From Clostridium gelidum (GTDB lineage Bacteria > Bacillota > Clostridia > Clostridiales > Clostridiaceae), in the NCBI RefSeq assembly GCF_019977655.1, contig NZ_AP024849.1, forward strand, positions 2,885,001-2,949,000: a stretch of DNA of 64,000 bases, read 5' to 3'. Shown here in pieces: positions 8,523-17,780 of this stretch. Under the pieces are notes generated by a model. It had not been told where the DNA came from. It searched no databases and saw nothing but the letters and a program-made list of their open reading frames with translations. The position numbers were made by a program, and so were the translations under genes. How positions within the stretch are numbered: position 1 is the stretch's first letter; each line of letters opens with the position of its first letter.

Positions 8523-11084
8523 ATGTTTATATTAAATATTAATGGTAAAGATCAAGTATCCGAAGGGGACAAATATTTATTATCATTTTTAAGAGATGAT
8601 TTAAGAATTACTTCTGTGAAAGATGGCTGCAGCGAAGGGGCTTGTGGAGCTTGTACTGTTTTAGTAGATGGAAAGAAGGTAAAAGCCTGTATCCAGAAGG
8701 TATCAAAGTTTGTAGGAAAAAAGATTTTAACTGTTGAAGGCTTAAGCTCTAGAGAAAAGGAAGTTTATGAACATTGCTTTGCAGAAGCCGGTGCAGTTCA
8801 GTGTGGTTTCTGTATTCCAGGAATGGTGATTTCTGCAAAATCATTGTTAGATGTTAATCTTAATCCCACTAGAACAGATGTAAAAAAAGCAATCAATGGT
8901 AACCTTTGTCGTTGTACAGGCTATAAGAAAATTGAAGAAGCTATTTTAATGGCAGCAGAATACTTTAGGGATAATATTAAAATTCCATCTGGTCCAACAA
9001 AACTTAAAATGGCACAGAAATTTAAACGTGTTGATGCAGCTGAAAAAATTAATGGGACAGGTATTTTTGTAGATGATATTCAAATACCTGGAATGTTATA
9101 TGTAAAAGCAGTTCGTTCAAAATATCCAAGAGCTATTGTAAACAAAATTGATATAAGTAAAGCTGAAACTCATCCAGACTGTGCAAGAATATTAATTGCA
9201 AAGGATGTTCCAAACAATGTTATTGGACATATAAAGCAAGACTGGGATGTAATGATTGCTGAAGGTGATACAACTAGATATGTAGGAGATGCATTGGCAT
9301 TAGTAGCAACTTATCATAAAGATAAACTAGATGAAGTATGTCAATTGGTTGAAGTTAACTATACTGAATTGGAACCGATTACTTGTCCAACAGATGCTTT
9401 AAAGGCAGATGCACCTTTAATTCATGCTGATGGAAATATCATGAGTCGTGATATTCTTCGACGTGGTAATGCTAATGAAGCAATTAAAAATTCTAAATAT
9501 GTGGTAACAAGAAAATATAAGACACCATTTCAGGAACATGGATTTATGGAACCAGAATGTGCAATTGCTATGCCTGAAGGAGAAGATGGTATTTTGTTAT
9601 ATTCGGGTTCACAATCTGTGTATGATGAGCAGCGTGAAATCTCAAATATGCTTAAGATTCCAATAGAAAAAGTCCATTGTCAGTCTAAGCTTGTTGGAGG
9701 CGGCTTTGGCGGTAAGGAAGATATGAGCGTTCAACATCATGCAGCATTAATGGCATGGTATACGAAAAAACCATGCAAAGTAAAATTTTCAAGACAGGAA
9801 AGTCTTGACTATCATACTAAAAGACATCCAATGGAAATGGAATTTACAACAGCGTGTGATGAAAATGGTTATTTGACAGCTATGAAAGGTATTATTATCG
9901 CTGATACAGGTGCATATGCATCTCTTGGTGGACCAGTGCTTCAAAGAGCATGTACTCATGCACCAGGACCATATAATTATCAAAACATTGATATTTTGGG
10001 AATGTCAGTTTATACCAACAATGTTGTAGCTGGTGCATTTAGAGGCTTTGGTGTAATACAAAGTTGCTTTGCTATTGAAAATAATATCAACTTACTTGCT
10101 GAAATGGTTGGAATTTCACCATGGGAAATCCGTTATCGTAATGCAATTCGTCCTGGTGAGGTATTACCAAATGGTCAGATAGCAGACGAAAGCGTTGCTA
10201 TGGCAGAATGTTTGGAAGCTGTTAAAGAAGTATATGAATCAAGTCCATATGCAGGTATTGCTATTTCATTTAAAAATAGCGGAACTGGTGTAGGAAATAA
10301 GGACATTGGGCGTTGTATTTTATCAATTGAGGATGGAAAAGTTCATATTCGAACTTCTGCAGCATGCATGGGACAAGGAATAGCAACAATGTGTACTACT
10401 GTGTTATGTGAGACAACTGGTTTAGATCCTGCTCTTATTATACACGAAAGACCAGATACTGTTCGTACGCCTAATTCAGGAACTAGTACAGCTTCTAGAC
10501 AAACAGTAGTAACTGGTGAATCTGTAAGACGAGCATCTGAAAAATTGAAAATAGAACTAGATAAAGGCTTAAAGTTAGATGATTTGGAAGGCAAAGAATT
10601 TTATGGAGAGTATTCTGCAAAGACAGATCCTATGGGATCTAAAAAAGAAAACCCAATCAGTCATGTAAGCTATAGTTATGGAGCTCAAGTGGTTATCCTG
10701 AATGAAGAAGGAAAAGTTGAAAAAGTAGTTGCAGCATATGATATTGGAACACCTGTTAATATTCAGTCTGTTGAAGGGCAGATTGAAGGTGGTATTGTTA
10801 TGGGATTAGGTTATGCGTTGACAGAAGAATTTAAAGTTGAAGGAAGTTACCCTAAGACAAAACTAGGTACACTAGGACTTATGAGAGCAACGGAATCTCC
10901 TGAGCTCGATGTAATTCTTGTACAAAGCAAAAATAAAATTCCAGAAACTTATGGTGCTAAAGGTTGTGGAGAACTATGTCTGATTCCAACAGCTCCAGCA
11001 TGTTCACTTGCTTATTACAGATTAGATGGAAAGTTTCGAGCTCAGTTGCCGTTAAAAGATACATTTTATAAAAAACAGAAATAA
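8523..11084 (+). CDS. xdh: Selenium-type fused xanthine dehydrogenase
   Basis: 853-aa molybdenum hydroxylase oxidising hypoxanthine/xanthine-type purines. Order: plant-type 2Fe-2S (Cys36, 41, 44, 56), second 2Fe-2S domain (Cys94, 97, 129, 131), then the molybdopterin domains with GGGFGGKED, AFRGFGV and GAKGCGELC, whose Glu is the expected catalytic base. There is no FAD domain between the iron-sulfur and Mo parts, so electrons must leave through another protein. Length and layout match the family called selenium-dependent xanthine dehydrogenase, where selenium is a labile ligand and not selenocysteine; no in-frame TGA is seen. GGAGG precedes the ATG. MocA follows directly. Confidence 0.92.
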   Translation: MFILNINGKDQVSEGDKYLLSFLRDDLRITSVKDGCSEGACGACTVLVDGKKVKACIQKVSKFVGKKILTVEGLSSREKEVYEHCFAEAGAVQCGFCIPGMVISAKSLLDVNLNPTRTDVKKAINGNLCRCTGYKKIEEAILMAAEYFRDNIKIPSGPTKLKMAQKFKRVDAAEKINGTGIFVDDIQIPGMLYVKAVRSKYPRAIVNKIDISKAETHPDCARILIAKDVPNNVIGHIKQDWDVMIAEGDTTRYVGDALALVATYHKDKLDEVCQLVEVNYTELEPITCPTDALKADAPLIHADGNIMSRDILRRGNANEAIKNSKYVVTRKYKTPFQEHGFMEPECAIAMPEGEDGILLYSGSQSVYDEQREISNMLKIPIEKVHCQSKLVGGGFGGKEDMSVQHHAALMAWYTKKPCKVKFSRQESLDYHTKRHPMEMEFTTACDENGYLTAMKGIIIADTGAYASLGGPVLQRACTHAPGPYNYQNIDILGMSVYTNNVVAGAFRGFGVIQSCFAIENNINLLAEMVGISPWEIRYRNAIRPGEVLPNGQIADESVAMAECLEAVKEVYESSPYAGIAISFKNSGTGVGNKDIGRCILSIEDGKVHIRTSAACMGQGIATMCTTVLCETTGLDPALIIHERPDTVRTPNSGTSTASRQTVVTGESVRRASEKLKIELDKGLKLDDLEGKEFYGEYSAKTDPMGSKKENPISHVSYSYGAQVVILNEEGKVEKVVAAYDIGTPVNIQSVEGQIEGGIVMGLGYALTEEFKVEGSYPKTKLGTLGLMRATESPELDVILVQSKNKIPETYGAKGCGELCLIPTAPACSLAYYRLDGKFRAQLPLKDTFYKKQK

Positions 11085-11211
11085 ATAATATAGATATTGT
11101 AATTATAAATGTTCAATTTTCAATGCTCAATTAATGACGATGATCAGAGTTTTAAATAATTTGCAGTGAATTGTAGATTATAAAATACAGTATATATAAG
11201 GAGTAGATAGC

Positions 11212-11817
11212 ATGAAAACTAATGGCGTTATTCTGGCTGCAGGTTTATCTAGCCGTATGAAAGCATTTAAACCACTCTTAAAATTGAAAGAAAAAACCAT
11301 AATTGAATATAGTATTGATAGTATGTTTAATGCTGGAGTAAATCAAATTGTGATGGTATTAGGATTTCATGCTGAAGAAATTGAAACTCTACTACGTAAT
11401 AAATATGATTGTTCACGAGTATCATTTATATATAATGAAAAATATGCTGAAACCGATATGTTTGCATCTGTTAAGCTTGGAATTTCAGCCTTGGATACTT
11501 GTGATGCCTTTTATCTTCTCCCAGGTGATATGCCAGCCATTCAAACCAAAACTTTTCTTATGGTGAAAGAGTGTTTAGGCAGGACTGGAGCTATGGTGGC
11601 TTTTCCAACTATTAATGACCATAGAAAACATCCACCTTTGATTTCGTGGAAATGCATAGATTTTATTCTCAAGTTTCATGGAGATGGCGGTCTTAGAAGC
11701 TTATGGAATGAGCTTGAAACTCAAATAGTAACAGTTCCTGTTGAGGATTTTGGATGTTCGATAGATGCAGATACAAAGGAAGATTACAGTAGGTTAGTTC
11801 ATTACATGGAGAGTTGA
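11212..11817 (+). CDS. mocA: Molybdenum cofactor cytidylyltransferase
   Basis: Nucleotidyltransferase of the MobA/MocA (YgfJ) family, 201 aa, which converts molybdopterin to the cytosine dinucleotide form used by xanthine dehydrogenases. The N-terminal signature LAAGLSSRMKAFKPLL has the conserved Arg15 and Lys20, and PGDMPAI carries the metal-binding Asp106. The start has AAGGAG upstream. It lies between the two xanthine dehydrogenase sets, as expected for a maturation factor serving both. MocA rather than MobA is chosen from context and from the YgfJ-like length. Confidence 0.88.
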   Translation: MKTNGVILAAGLSSRMKAFKPLLKLKEKTIIEYSIDSMFNAGVNQIVMVLGFHAEEIETLLRNKYDCSRVSFIYNEKYAETDMFASVKLGISALDTCDAFYLLPGDMPAIQTKTFLMVKECLGRTGAMVAFPTINDHRKHPPLISWKCIDFILKFHGDGGLRSLWNELETQIVTVPVEDFGCSIDADTKEDYSRLVHYMES

Positions 11818-11901
11818 AATATATTTGCAAAACTACATTAAGTCATTATCTATAGAGTTTTGCAAAAGACTAATTAATAAAATATATAGGAGGCACTTTA
11901 T

Positions 11902-14016
11902 ATGGAAAAAATAAGTGGATATGTAAAGAAAAAGGATCATGAAGATAAAATAAGAGGTAGTGCTATTTACGTGGATGATCATGTAATGGAGGATATGCTT
12001 TATGGTAAGCTATTGCACTCTGCAAAGGCAAAAGCTCGGATCATTAATATTTCTCTTCCCAAATTACCTGATGGTTATTTTGTTGTTGATAAAAATGATG
12101 TAACAGGTGTAAACAGAGTTCATATTGTTGAAGATGACACTCTAGTTTATGCTGAAGATACTGTAGAGTATGTTGGCGAACCAATTCTAATGGTTGTTGG
12201 ACCTGATTTTAAGGAAGTTAAGAGAATTTTGAATGAGATTATTGTAACATATGAAGAAGAAATTCCTATTTTAGATATGAAAAAATCCGATACAGTTTTT
12301 TTTAATTACAATTATGAAAAAGGGGATATAGATAAGACTTTTAAAGAAGCTGATCGTATTTTCATAGAGACATTTCATACTGGCTATCAAGAACAAGCTT
12401 ATCTTGAAACACAGGGAATGATTGCTTACCCTCATAATGGACGAATGACTGTACGCGGATCTATGCAATGTCCATACTATATCTATGGTGCAGTTTCGAA
12501 AGCATTGGGCTATGAACCGAAGGATATACAAATTATTCAAGATGTTACTGGTGGAGGATTTGGTGGTAAAGAAGCATTTCCTTCAATACTTGCTTGCCAG
12601 ACTGCAGTAGCAGCAAAAAAGGCAAATAAACCGGTTAAGGTTATATTTGACAGAAGAGAGGACATGGAGTTTACTTCAAAACGTCATCCATCTATATCTA
12701 CCTATAAAGTAGCTATTAAAAACGGTAAAATTACTGGTATGGACATTGAGGTTATATTTAACAGTGGCGCATACACAACTCTTTCGCCAGTTGTTTTACA
12801 ACGTGGCTTAATTTGTGCAAACGGAGTATATCGTATAGATAATCTTCGGGTTGGTGGACGTGCTGTTAAGACTAATACTGTACCTTGTGGCGCATACCGC
12901 GGCTTTGGTGCACCTCAAACTTTCTTTGCAGTAGAGATGATTATGGATCATATTGCTAAAGAAATTGGTGTTGATTCCCTTAAGCTTAAAGAAGAATATA
13001 TTGTTAGACAAGGTGATTCTACATCTACTAGTGGTAAGTACCATTTTCATGTACCTCTACCTGAAATGATTGAACAGATTGATAAACTTGCTGATTACCG
13101 TGCAAAGCGTAAACAATATACAATCCAAAATGGTAGATATCGTAAAGGCATTGGATTGTCTTTGTTCTTTCATGGATGTGGTTTTACTGGCAGTGGAGAA
13201 CGTGATTTCATTAAGGCTGTTGCAAAAATAAGGAAAAATTCAGATGATACTGTAGAGATTCTTGCAAGTAATTCAGATATAGGACAAGGCCTAAAGACTA
13301 CTTTCTCTAAAATTGTTGCAGATACCCTTGGTATTCCATATGAACATGTATTTATAAATAATCCAGATACAGATCTTGTTCCTGATTCAGGTCCAACTGT
13401 CGCAAGTCGTTCACTTATGACAGTTGGAGAACTTTTAAGGCGTGCATCAGAGAAACTTAAGAAAGAATGGAAAGCAGGAGAAGTTCAAATTATAGAAGAG
13501 CATTTTGTTGAACCTGATTTTGTTATTCCATTTAATATTAATGAATTTAAGGGAGATGCTTATCCAACATATTCTTGGGGGGTAAATGCTATTGAAGTGG
13601 AAGTAGATACATTAACTGCTACCACAAAGATACTTGGTGCATGGGGAAGCTTTGATGTTGGTGTTCCCATCGATATGAATATTATACAAGGACAGATGCA
13701 AGGTGGTTTTCTTCAGGGGATTGGATATGCATCTATGGAGCAAATGAATTGCAACGATAAGGGTATGATTCGTAATAATAGTTTTAGTGATTATATTATT
13801 CCTACAGCAGTAGATGTACCAAATTTAGTTACTGAAATAATTAACAATCCATATAGCAATGGTCCATATGGGGCAAAGGGTGCAGGTGAACTCCCTCTCG
13901 TTGGTGCGGCTCCAGCTTATGTTGAAGCTATGGAAAATGCCCTTGGTGCTGATCTAAATAAGATTCCATTTACAACAGAAGACACAATGAGTGTTTTACA
14001 GGAGGTGCATAAATAA
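11902..14016 (+). CDS. xdhA: Xanthine dehydrogenase molybdenum subunit
   Basis: 704-aa molybdopterin-binding large subunit. It begins directly at the aldehyde-oxidase/xanthine-dehydrogenase a/b hammerhead (no iron-sulfur domain) and shows GGGFGGKEA, GAYRGFGAPQ and GAKGAGELPL with the catalytic Glu near the C-terminus. GGAGG lies 10 nt before the ATG. The stop overlaps the start of the iron-sulfur subunit by one base and the FAD subunit follows, giving a complete three-subunit enzyme XdhA-C-B. Whether its substrate is xanthine, another purine or nicotinate-like heterocycles cannot be fixed from sequence. Confidence 0.92.
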   Translation: MEKISGYVKKKDHEDKIRGSAIYVDDHVMEDMLYGKLLHSAKAKARIINISLPKLPDGYFVVDKNDVTGVNRVHIVEDDTLVYAEDTVEYVGEPILMVVGPDFKEVKRILNEIIVTYEEEIPILDMKKSDTVFFNYNYEKGDIDKTFKEADRIFIETFHTGYQEQAYLETQGMIAYPHNGRMTVRGSMQCPYYIYGAVSKALGYEPKDIQIIQDVTGGGFGGKEAFPSILACQTAVAAKKANKPVKVIFDRREDMEFTSKRHPSISTYKVAIKNGKITGMDIEVIFNSGAYTTLSPVVLQRGLICANGVYRIDNLRVGGRAVKTNTVPCGAYRGFGAPQTFFAVEMIMDHIAKEIGVDSLKLKEEYIVRQGDSTSTSGKYHFHVPLPEMIEQIDKLADYRAKRKQYTIQNGRYRKGIGLSLFFHGCGFTGSGERDFIKAVAKIRKNSDDTVEILASNSDIGQGLKTTFSKIVADTLGIPYEHVFINNPDTDLVPDSGPTVASRSLMTVGELLRRASEKLKKEWKAGEVQIIEEHFVEPDFVIPFNINEFKGDAYPTYSWGVNAIEVEVDTLTATTKILGAWGSFDVGVPIDMNIIQGQMQGGFLQGIGYASMEQMNCNDKGMIRNNSFSDYIIPTAVDVPNLVTEIINNPYSNGPYGAKGAGELPLVGAAPAYVEAMENALGADLNKIPFTTEDTMSVLQEVHK

Positions 14017-14483
14017 TGATAAAATTTATTCTTAACGATCAAGAGGTCGCATCCAATTCCAATGCAAATGAGCGTTTACTAGATGTACTTCGAAATGAAT
14101 TTAGTATTACTGGTGTAAAGTGCGGTTGTAAAGAAGGCGAATGTGGTGCTTGTTCAATAATTCTTGATGGTAAGTTGGTTAATTCTTGTATGGTAGCTAT
14201 TGGGAGCATTGAAGGTAGTACTGTTGTCACAATTGAAGGTTATCGAGAAACAAAGCGTTTTGCAGTTCTTGATAAGGCATATGCATCAGTCAGTGCTGTA
14301 CAATGTGGTTTTTGTATTCCAGGTATGATTCTTGCATCTGAATGTATTCTTGACAAAAATCCAAAGCCTACAGAACCAGAGATTCGTGAAGGTATTTCAG
14401 GTAATCTTTGTAGATGTACTGGTTATAATGCCATAGTTGAAGCTATTAGTATTGCATCAAAGGAGGGGACAGGATTATGGTAA
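14016..14483 (+). CDS. xdhC: Xanthine dehydrogenase iron-sulfur subunit
   Basis: 155-aa protein with two 2Fe-2S clusters: KCGCKEGECGACS plus a downstream Cys for the plant-type cluster, and QCGFCIPGM plus NLCRCTGY for the helical one. It passes electrons from the Mo centre to the FAD subunit. The ATG overlaps the last base of xdhA, and the end overlaps xdhB by 7 nt, a sign of translational coupling. The naming follows the E. coli convention in which XdhC is the iron-sulfur subunit. Confidence 0.92.
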   Translation: MIKFILNDQEVASNSNANERLLDVLRNEFSITGVKCGCKEGECGACSIILDGKLVNSCMVAIGSIEGSTVVTIEGYRETKRFAVLDKAYASVSAVQCGFCIPGMILASECILDKNPKPTEPEIREGISGNLCRCTGYNAIVEAISIASKEGTGLW

Positions 14484-15295
14484 ATTGTTATAAGCCAACA
14501 TCTTTAAAAGAAGCATTGGATATCAGAGCAAAGGAGATTGTTACCCCTTACGCCGGAGGTACTGATTTAATGATTGAACCAGATGAAAATGCCACATATT
14601 TATTCCTAAATAAAGTATTGGAAATGAAAAATATAGTAGAAGATAATGAATTTATTCGTATCGGTGCAGCATGTACTTTTACTAATATTATTGAAAATGA
14701 GCTTACTCCAGCCATATTAAAGGAAGCAGTTTCACAGATTGCAGCGCCTGCAATCCGCAACTTAGGTACTGTTGGCGGAAATATCTGCAATGGATCTCCA
14801 AAGGCAGACAGTGCACTGATTTTATTTGCAACAGACTCTAAACTACGTTTCGTAAGTAACAGAGGTGAACGGGTAATTCCTATTACTGAGTTCTATCTTG
14901 GTAGAAAGAAGACTGTTCTTGAGAAGGATGAACTCCTTGTTGAGATTCTTATGAGTAGAACCGGTCTAAATAATTACTACTATAAGAAGGTTGGTGAAAG
15001 AAATGCTTTGGCAATTTCAAGAGTATCTTTTGCTGCTATCCTTAACGTAGAAGCTGGTAAGGTTGCTAATTGTATGACAGCATTTGGTGCAATTAGTGAT
15101 GTAGTCATCAGACGGGCGAATCTTGATACAATGTTTATCGGCAAGACTATTGAAGAGGCGAAGACTGTCAAGGAAGAGTACCTTGCAGAATATGATCAAG
15201 CAATTGTTCCTATCAAAGGTAGAATATCTGCGAAATACAGAAAGACAGTATGTATGAATTTACTTCATGATTTTCTTGAAAGCAATGGAATCTGA
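14477..15295 (+). CDS. xdhB: Xanthine dehydrogenase FAD subunit
   Basis: 272-aa FAD-binding subunit of the CO dehydrogenase/xanthine dehydrogenase flavoprotein family. PYAGGTDLMI and TVGGNICNGSPKADS are the two FAD pyrophosphate-binding motifs, followed by the C-terminal CODH flavoprotein domain. AAGGAGGGG lies just upstream of the ATG inside xdhC. It is the only FAD subunit in the window, so it might also serve the fused xanthine dehydrogenase at 8523, which lacks one; that is inference. Confidence 0.9.
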   Translation: MVNCYKPTSLKEALDIRAKEIVTPYAGGTDLMIEPDENATYLFLNKVLEMKNIVEDNEFIRIGAACTFTNIIENELTPAILKEAVSQIAAPAIRNLGTVGGNICNGSPKADSALILFATDSKLRFVSNRGERVIPITEFYLGRKKTVLEKDELLVEILMSRTGLNNYYYKKVGERNALAISRVSFAAILNVEAGKVANCMTAFGAISDVVIRRANLDTMFIGKTIEEAKTVKEEYLAEYDQAIVPIKGRISAKYRKTVCMNLLHDFLESNGI

Positions 15296-15329
15296 TTTGT
15301 ACCATATTGAGTAGGATAAAAAGCATTTA

Positions 15330-15413
15330 AGGCACATGAAAATAAATAACAAGTCCAAAGTTGCAATGGAAAATAGGCTTGCAAATGGACTTGTTATTTT
15401 TTTGATTGTGCCT
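15330..15413. repeat. Terminal-inverted-repeat element, 84-bp short form
   Basis: Both ends carry an inverted repeat of about 28 bp starting AGGCACA and including AATAACAAGTCCA; 24 of 28 positions match. The core is short and contains TTGCAA on both sides of ATGGAAAATAGGC. A longer 202-bp copy lies at 35593-35794. The right arm ends in a T-run, so the palindrome can terminate transcription of the xdhACB operon. Elsewhere in the 385-nt gap I see only promoter-like AT-rich sequence. Confidence 0.8.
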
Positions 15414-15595
15414 AATCATAACAATGAATTGAATGCCTTTTATTATTACTAAAATAGTTGATGAATATTAATATATTTCAAAATTATGGGATAATATTAC
15501 ATAGTATTTATTGTAAGGGTTTAATTATTTTACAAAAAAGTGTAGAATGATATTATGGATGTGAAGGTAAATATAACCAATTACATTTTAAGATG

Positions 15596-15616
15596 GAATC
15601 TAAAGTGCTAAGATTC
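15596..15616. promoter_or_regulatory. Candidate operator upstream of the ModE fusion gene
   Basis: GAATCT and AGATTC form a perfect inverted repeat separated by 9 nt, 65 nt before the start codon. It could be an autoregulatory site for the ModE-type protein or simply a weak RNA hairpin. There is no direct evidence for binding. Confidence 0.25.
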
Positions 15617-15680
15617 GGCATTATTAATTAAGTTTTTAAGAATGAAATAATACTACTTAGGCAGAGTAAGAGGTATAGAT

Positions 15681-16610
15681 ATGAAAAACACTGTAAAGAA
15701 AACAACAGGCGGCATAATTGTTGCAGCAGGAAAAACATCAGAAAGAAATGGATTAAATCCACTATTGAAAATTGGATCCATTACTGTAGTAAAAAGAATA
15801 GTTTTAACTTTTCAAAAAGCTGGAATCTCGCCAATTGTGGTGATCACTGGATATAAAACTGAAGAAATTGAACATCATTTAGCTGATTATGGAGTTGTAT
15901 TTTTACAAAATAATCAGTATGAAAACTCGCAAAAATTTGATTCCGCAAAGATAGGATTAGATTTTTTACAGAACAAATGTGATCAGGTATTGTTCACTCC
16001 AGTAAATATACCAATGTTTACACCAGAGACAATTCAAATAATGATAGAATGTGGAAAAGAGTTGCTTTCACCATCATATCATGGAAAATCTGGACATCCT
16101 CTTCTGATATCTTCTGAATTGATTCCTAGAATTCTGAAATATAATGGGACTATGGGATTACGAGGAGCAATTGAAAATATAAAGGTTAAAAGAGAATGGA
16201 TAGATGTAGAGGATGAAGGAATTCTCTATGATACGGATTATATAGATCGATTGGATCAACTTTTAATAAAACACAATCAACATATACTTCATCCTTTTAT
16301 TAAAATCAGTATTGAAAAAGAATCCTTGTTTTTTGATTCAAGAACAAAATTGCTTTTAATTTTAATTAGGGATACTCACTCTGTACGGAGTGCATGCAAA
16401 CATATGGCATTGTCTTATAGTAAGGCATGGAATATGCTAAATCAGTTGGAACAAGAGCTAGATTATGCAGTAATTGAAAGAAAACATGGTGGTAGCAATG
16501 GTGGGAAAACTTATTTAACCAAAGAAGGTATTGAATTTTTGGAAAAATATCAGCAATTTGAACAGAATGTGCACCAGTACGCAAAGAATGAATTTTACAG
16601 GTTATTTTAG
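15681..16610 (+). CDS. MobA-like/ModE fusion regulator, probable pseudoenzyme
   Basis: 309 aa in two parts. Residues 8-195 align with MobA/MocA nucleotidyltransferases, but the signature reads AAGKTSERNGLNPLL: the conserved Arg and Lys (Arg15, Lys20 in the MocA at 11212) are Glu21 and Asn26, and the metal Asp of PGDMP is Asn109 in TPVNIP. The C-terminal part (about 205-295) is a ModE winged helix, with SYSKAWNMLNQLEQEL and a GGSNGGKTYLT wing. A catalytically dead cofactor-binding domain on a DNA-binding domain suggests a Mo-cofactor sensor controlling this island. Function is inference; domain calls are firm. Confidence 0.8.
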   Translation: MKNTVKKTTGGIIVAAGKTSERNGLNPLLKIGSITVVKRIVLTFQKAGISPIVVITGYKTEEIEHHLADYGVVFLQNNQYENSQKFDSAKIGLDFLQNKCDQVLFTPVNIPMFTPETIQIMIECGKELLSPSYHGKSGHPLLISSELIPRILKYNGTMGLRGAIENIKVKREWIDVEDEGILYDTDYIDRLDQLLIKHNQHILHPFIKISIEKESLFFDSRTKLLLILIRDTHSVRSACKHMALSYSKAWNMLNQLEQELDYAVIERKHGGSNGGKTYLTKEGIEFLEKYQQFEQNVHQYAKNEFYRLF

Positions 16611-16749
16611 AAGTTGGAATTCACAGTATCAAGTTCTTTGAAAAAAAATTTGATACATATAGATTTATATTTTATACGAAAATGTAGAGTCGTTTTTATA
16701 ATTCATTAAGCGTATGCAAGAATGACGAAATAATGATGGAGGAACAAAA

Positions 16750-17769
16750 ATGAAAAAGATTAAAACTACAGAAGCGGTAGGTTATGTAATTTGCCATGAT
16801 ATTACACAAATTATCAAAGGTGAAAAAAAAGGTATTGCATTTAAAAAAGGGCATATTGTTAGTTCAGAAGATATTCCTGTTTTATTATCAATAGGTAAAG
16901 ATAATCTTTATGTATGGGAAAAAGAAGAGGGAATGCTTCATGAAAATGAAGCAGCAGAAATTCTTTGCAAAGTTTGTAAGAATGATTATATGTCTACATC
17001 AGATGTAAAGGAAGGTAAAATTGAACTATTTGCTACAGAGGGCGGTCTACTTAAAATTGATATTGAAAAGCTTCGTGAAATCAATTCTTTTGGAGAGATG
17101 ATGATTGCAACTCGCCACAGTAATTTCCCCGTAAGAAAAGGTGATAAATTAGCAGGCACACGTATTATTCCGCTTGTAATTGAACAAAGGAAAATGGAGG
17201 AAGCCGTTAAACTGGTAGGTGATAAACCAATGATGGAAATTCTTCCGTTTACCAACAAGAAAGTGGGTATTGTAACTACAGGTAATGAGGTTTTTTATGG
17301 AAGAATTAAAGATACATTCGGACCTGTTATTCGGGAGAAACTTGAGGATTATAATGTTGAGGTTTTAGGACAGAAGATTCTAAATGATGATCCTAAATTG
17401 ATTACACAAGCTATAAAGGATTTTATTAAAGAAGGTGCAGAATTAATAATCTGTACAGGTGGAATGAGTGTAGATCCTGACGATACAACGCCAACTGCAA
17501 TTCAAAATACAGGTGCAAAGATAGTTTCATATGGTGCTCCTGTGCTTCCGGGTGCAATGTTTTTACTAGCATATTATAATGACACACTTCCAATTATAGG
17601 ACTTCCAGGTTGCGTAATGTATGCCAAACGTACTATTTTTGATTTGGTTCTTCCTAGAATTATGGCTAACGATAAAATAACGTTAGAAGATCTTGCAAGT
17701 TTTGGACATGGTGGGTTGTGCCTTTCATGCGATATTTGCTCATTTCCTAATTGTAGTTTCGGGAAATAA
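16750..17769 (+). CDS. MoeA-like molybdopterin-binding protein with Cys-rich tail
   Basis: 339-aa protein. The N-terminal half resembles the MoeA linker regions. Residues about 170-310 form a MogA/MoeA-type molybdopterin-binding domain, with VGIVTTGNEVFYGRI and ICTGGMSVDPDD. The last 16 residues hold four Cys (CLSCDICSFPNCSF; CxxCxxCxxxxC), which could bind a metal or iron-sulfur cluster. Its place at the end of the xanthine dehydrogenase island suggests work in molybdate insertion, cofactor storage or enzyme maturation. GGAGG precedes the ATG. It is shorter than true MoeA (about 400 aa), so it is probably a specialised paralogue. Confidence 0.82.
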   Translation: MKKIKTTEAVGYVICHDITQIIKGEKKGIAFKKGHIVSSEDIPVLLSIGKDNLYVWEKEEGMLHENEAAEILCKVCKNDYMSTSDVKEGKIELFATEGGLLKIDIEKLREINSFGEMMIATRHSNFPVRKGDKLAGTRIIPLVIEQRKMEEAVKLVGDKPMMEILPFTNKKVGIVTTGNEVFYGRIKDTFGPVIREKLEDYNVEVLGQKILNDDPKLITQAIKDFIKEGAELIICTGGMSVDPDDTTPTAIQNTGAKIVSYGAPVLPGAMFLLAYYNDTLPIIGLPGCVMYAKRTIFDLVLPRIMANDKITLEDLASFGHGGLCLSCDICSFPNCSFGK

Positions 17770-17780
17770 GATTAATTTCT

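Noticed and set aside
8523..11084. Selenocysteine in the selenium-type xanthine dehydrogenase
   Set aside because: The frame is open with no internal TGA; in this family selenium is a labile ligand.
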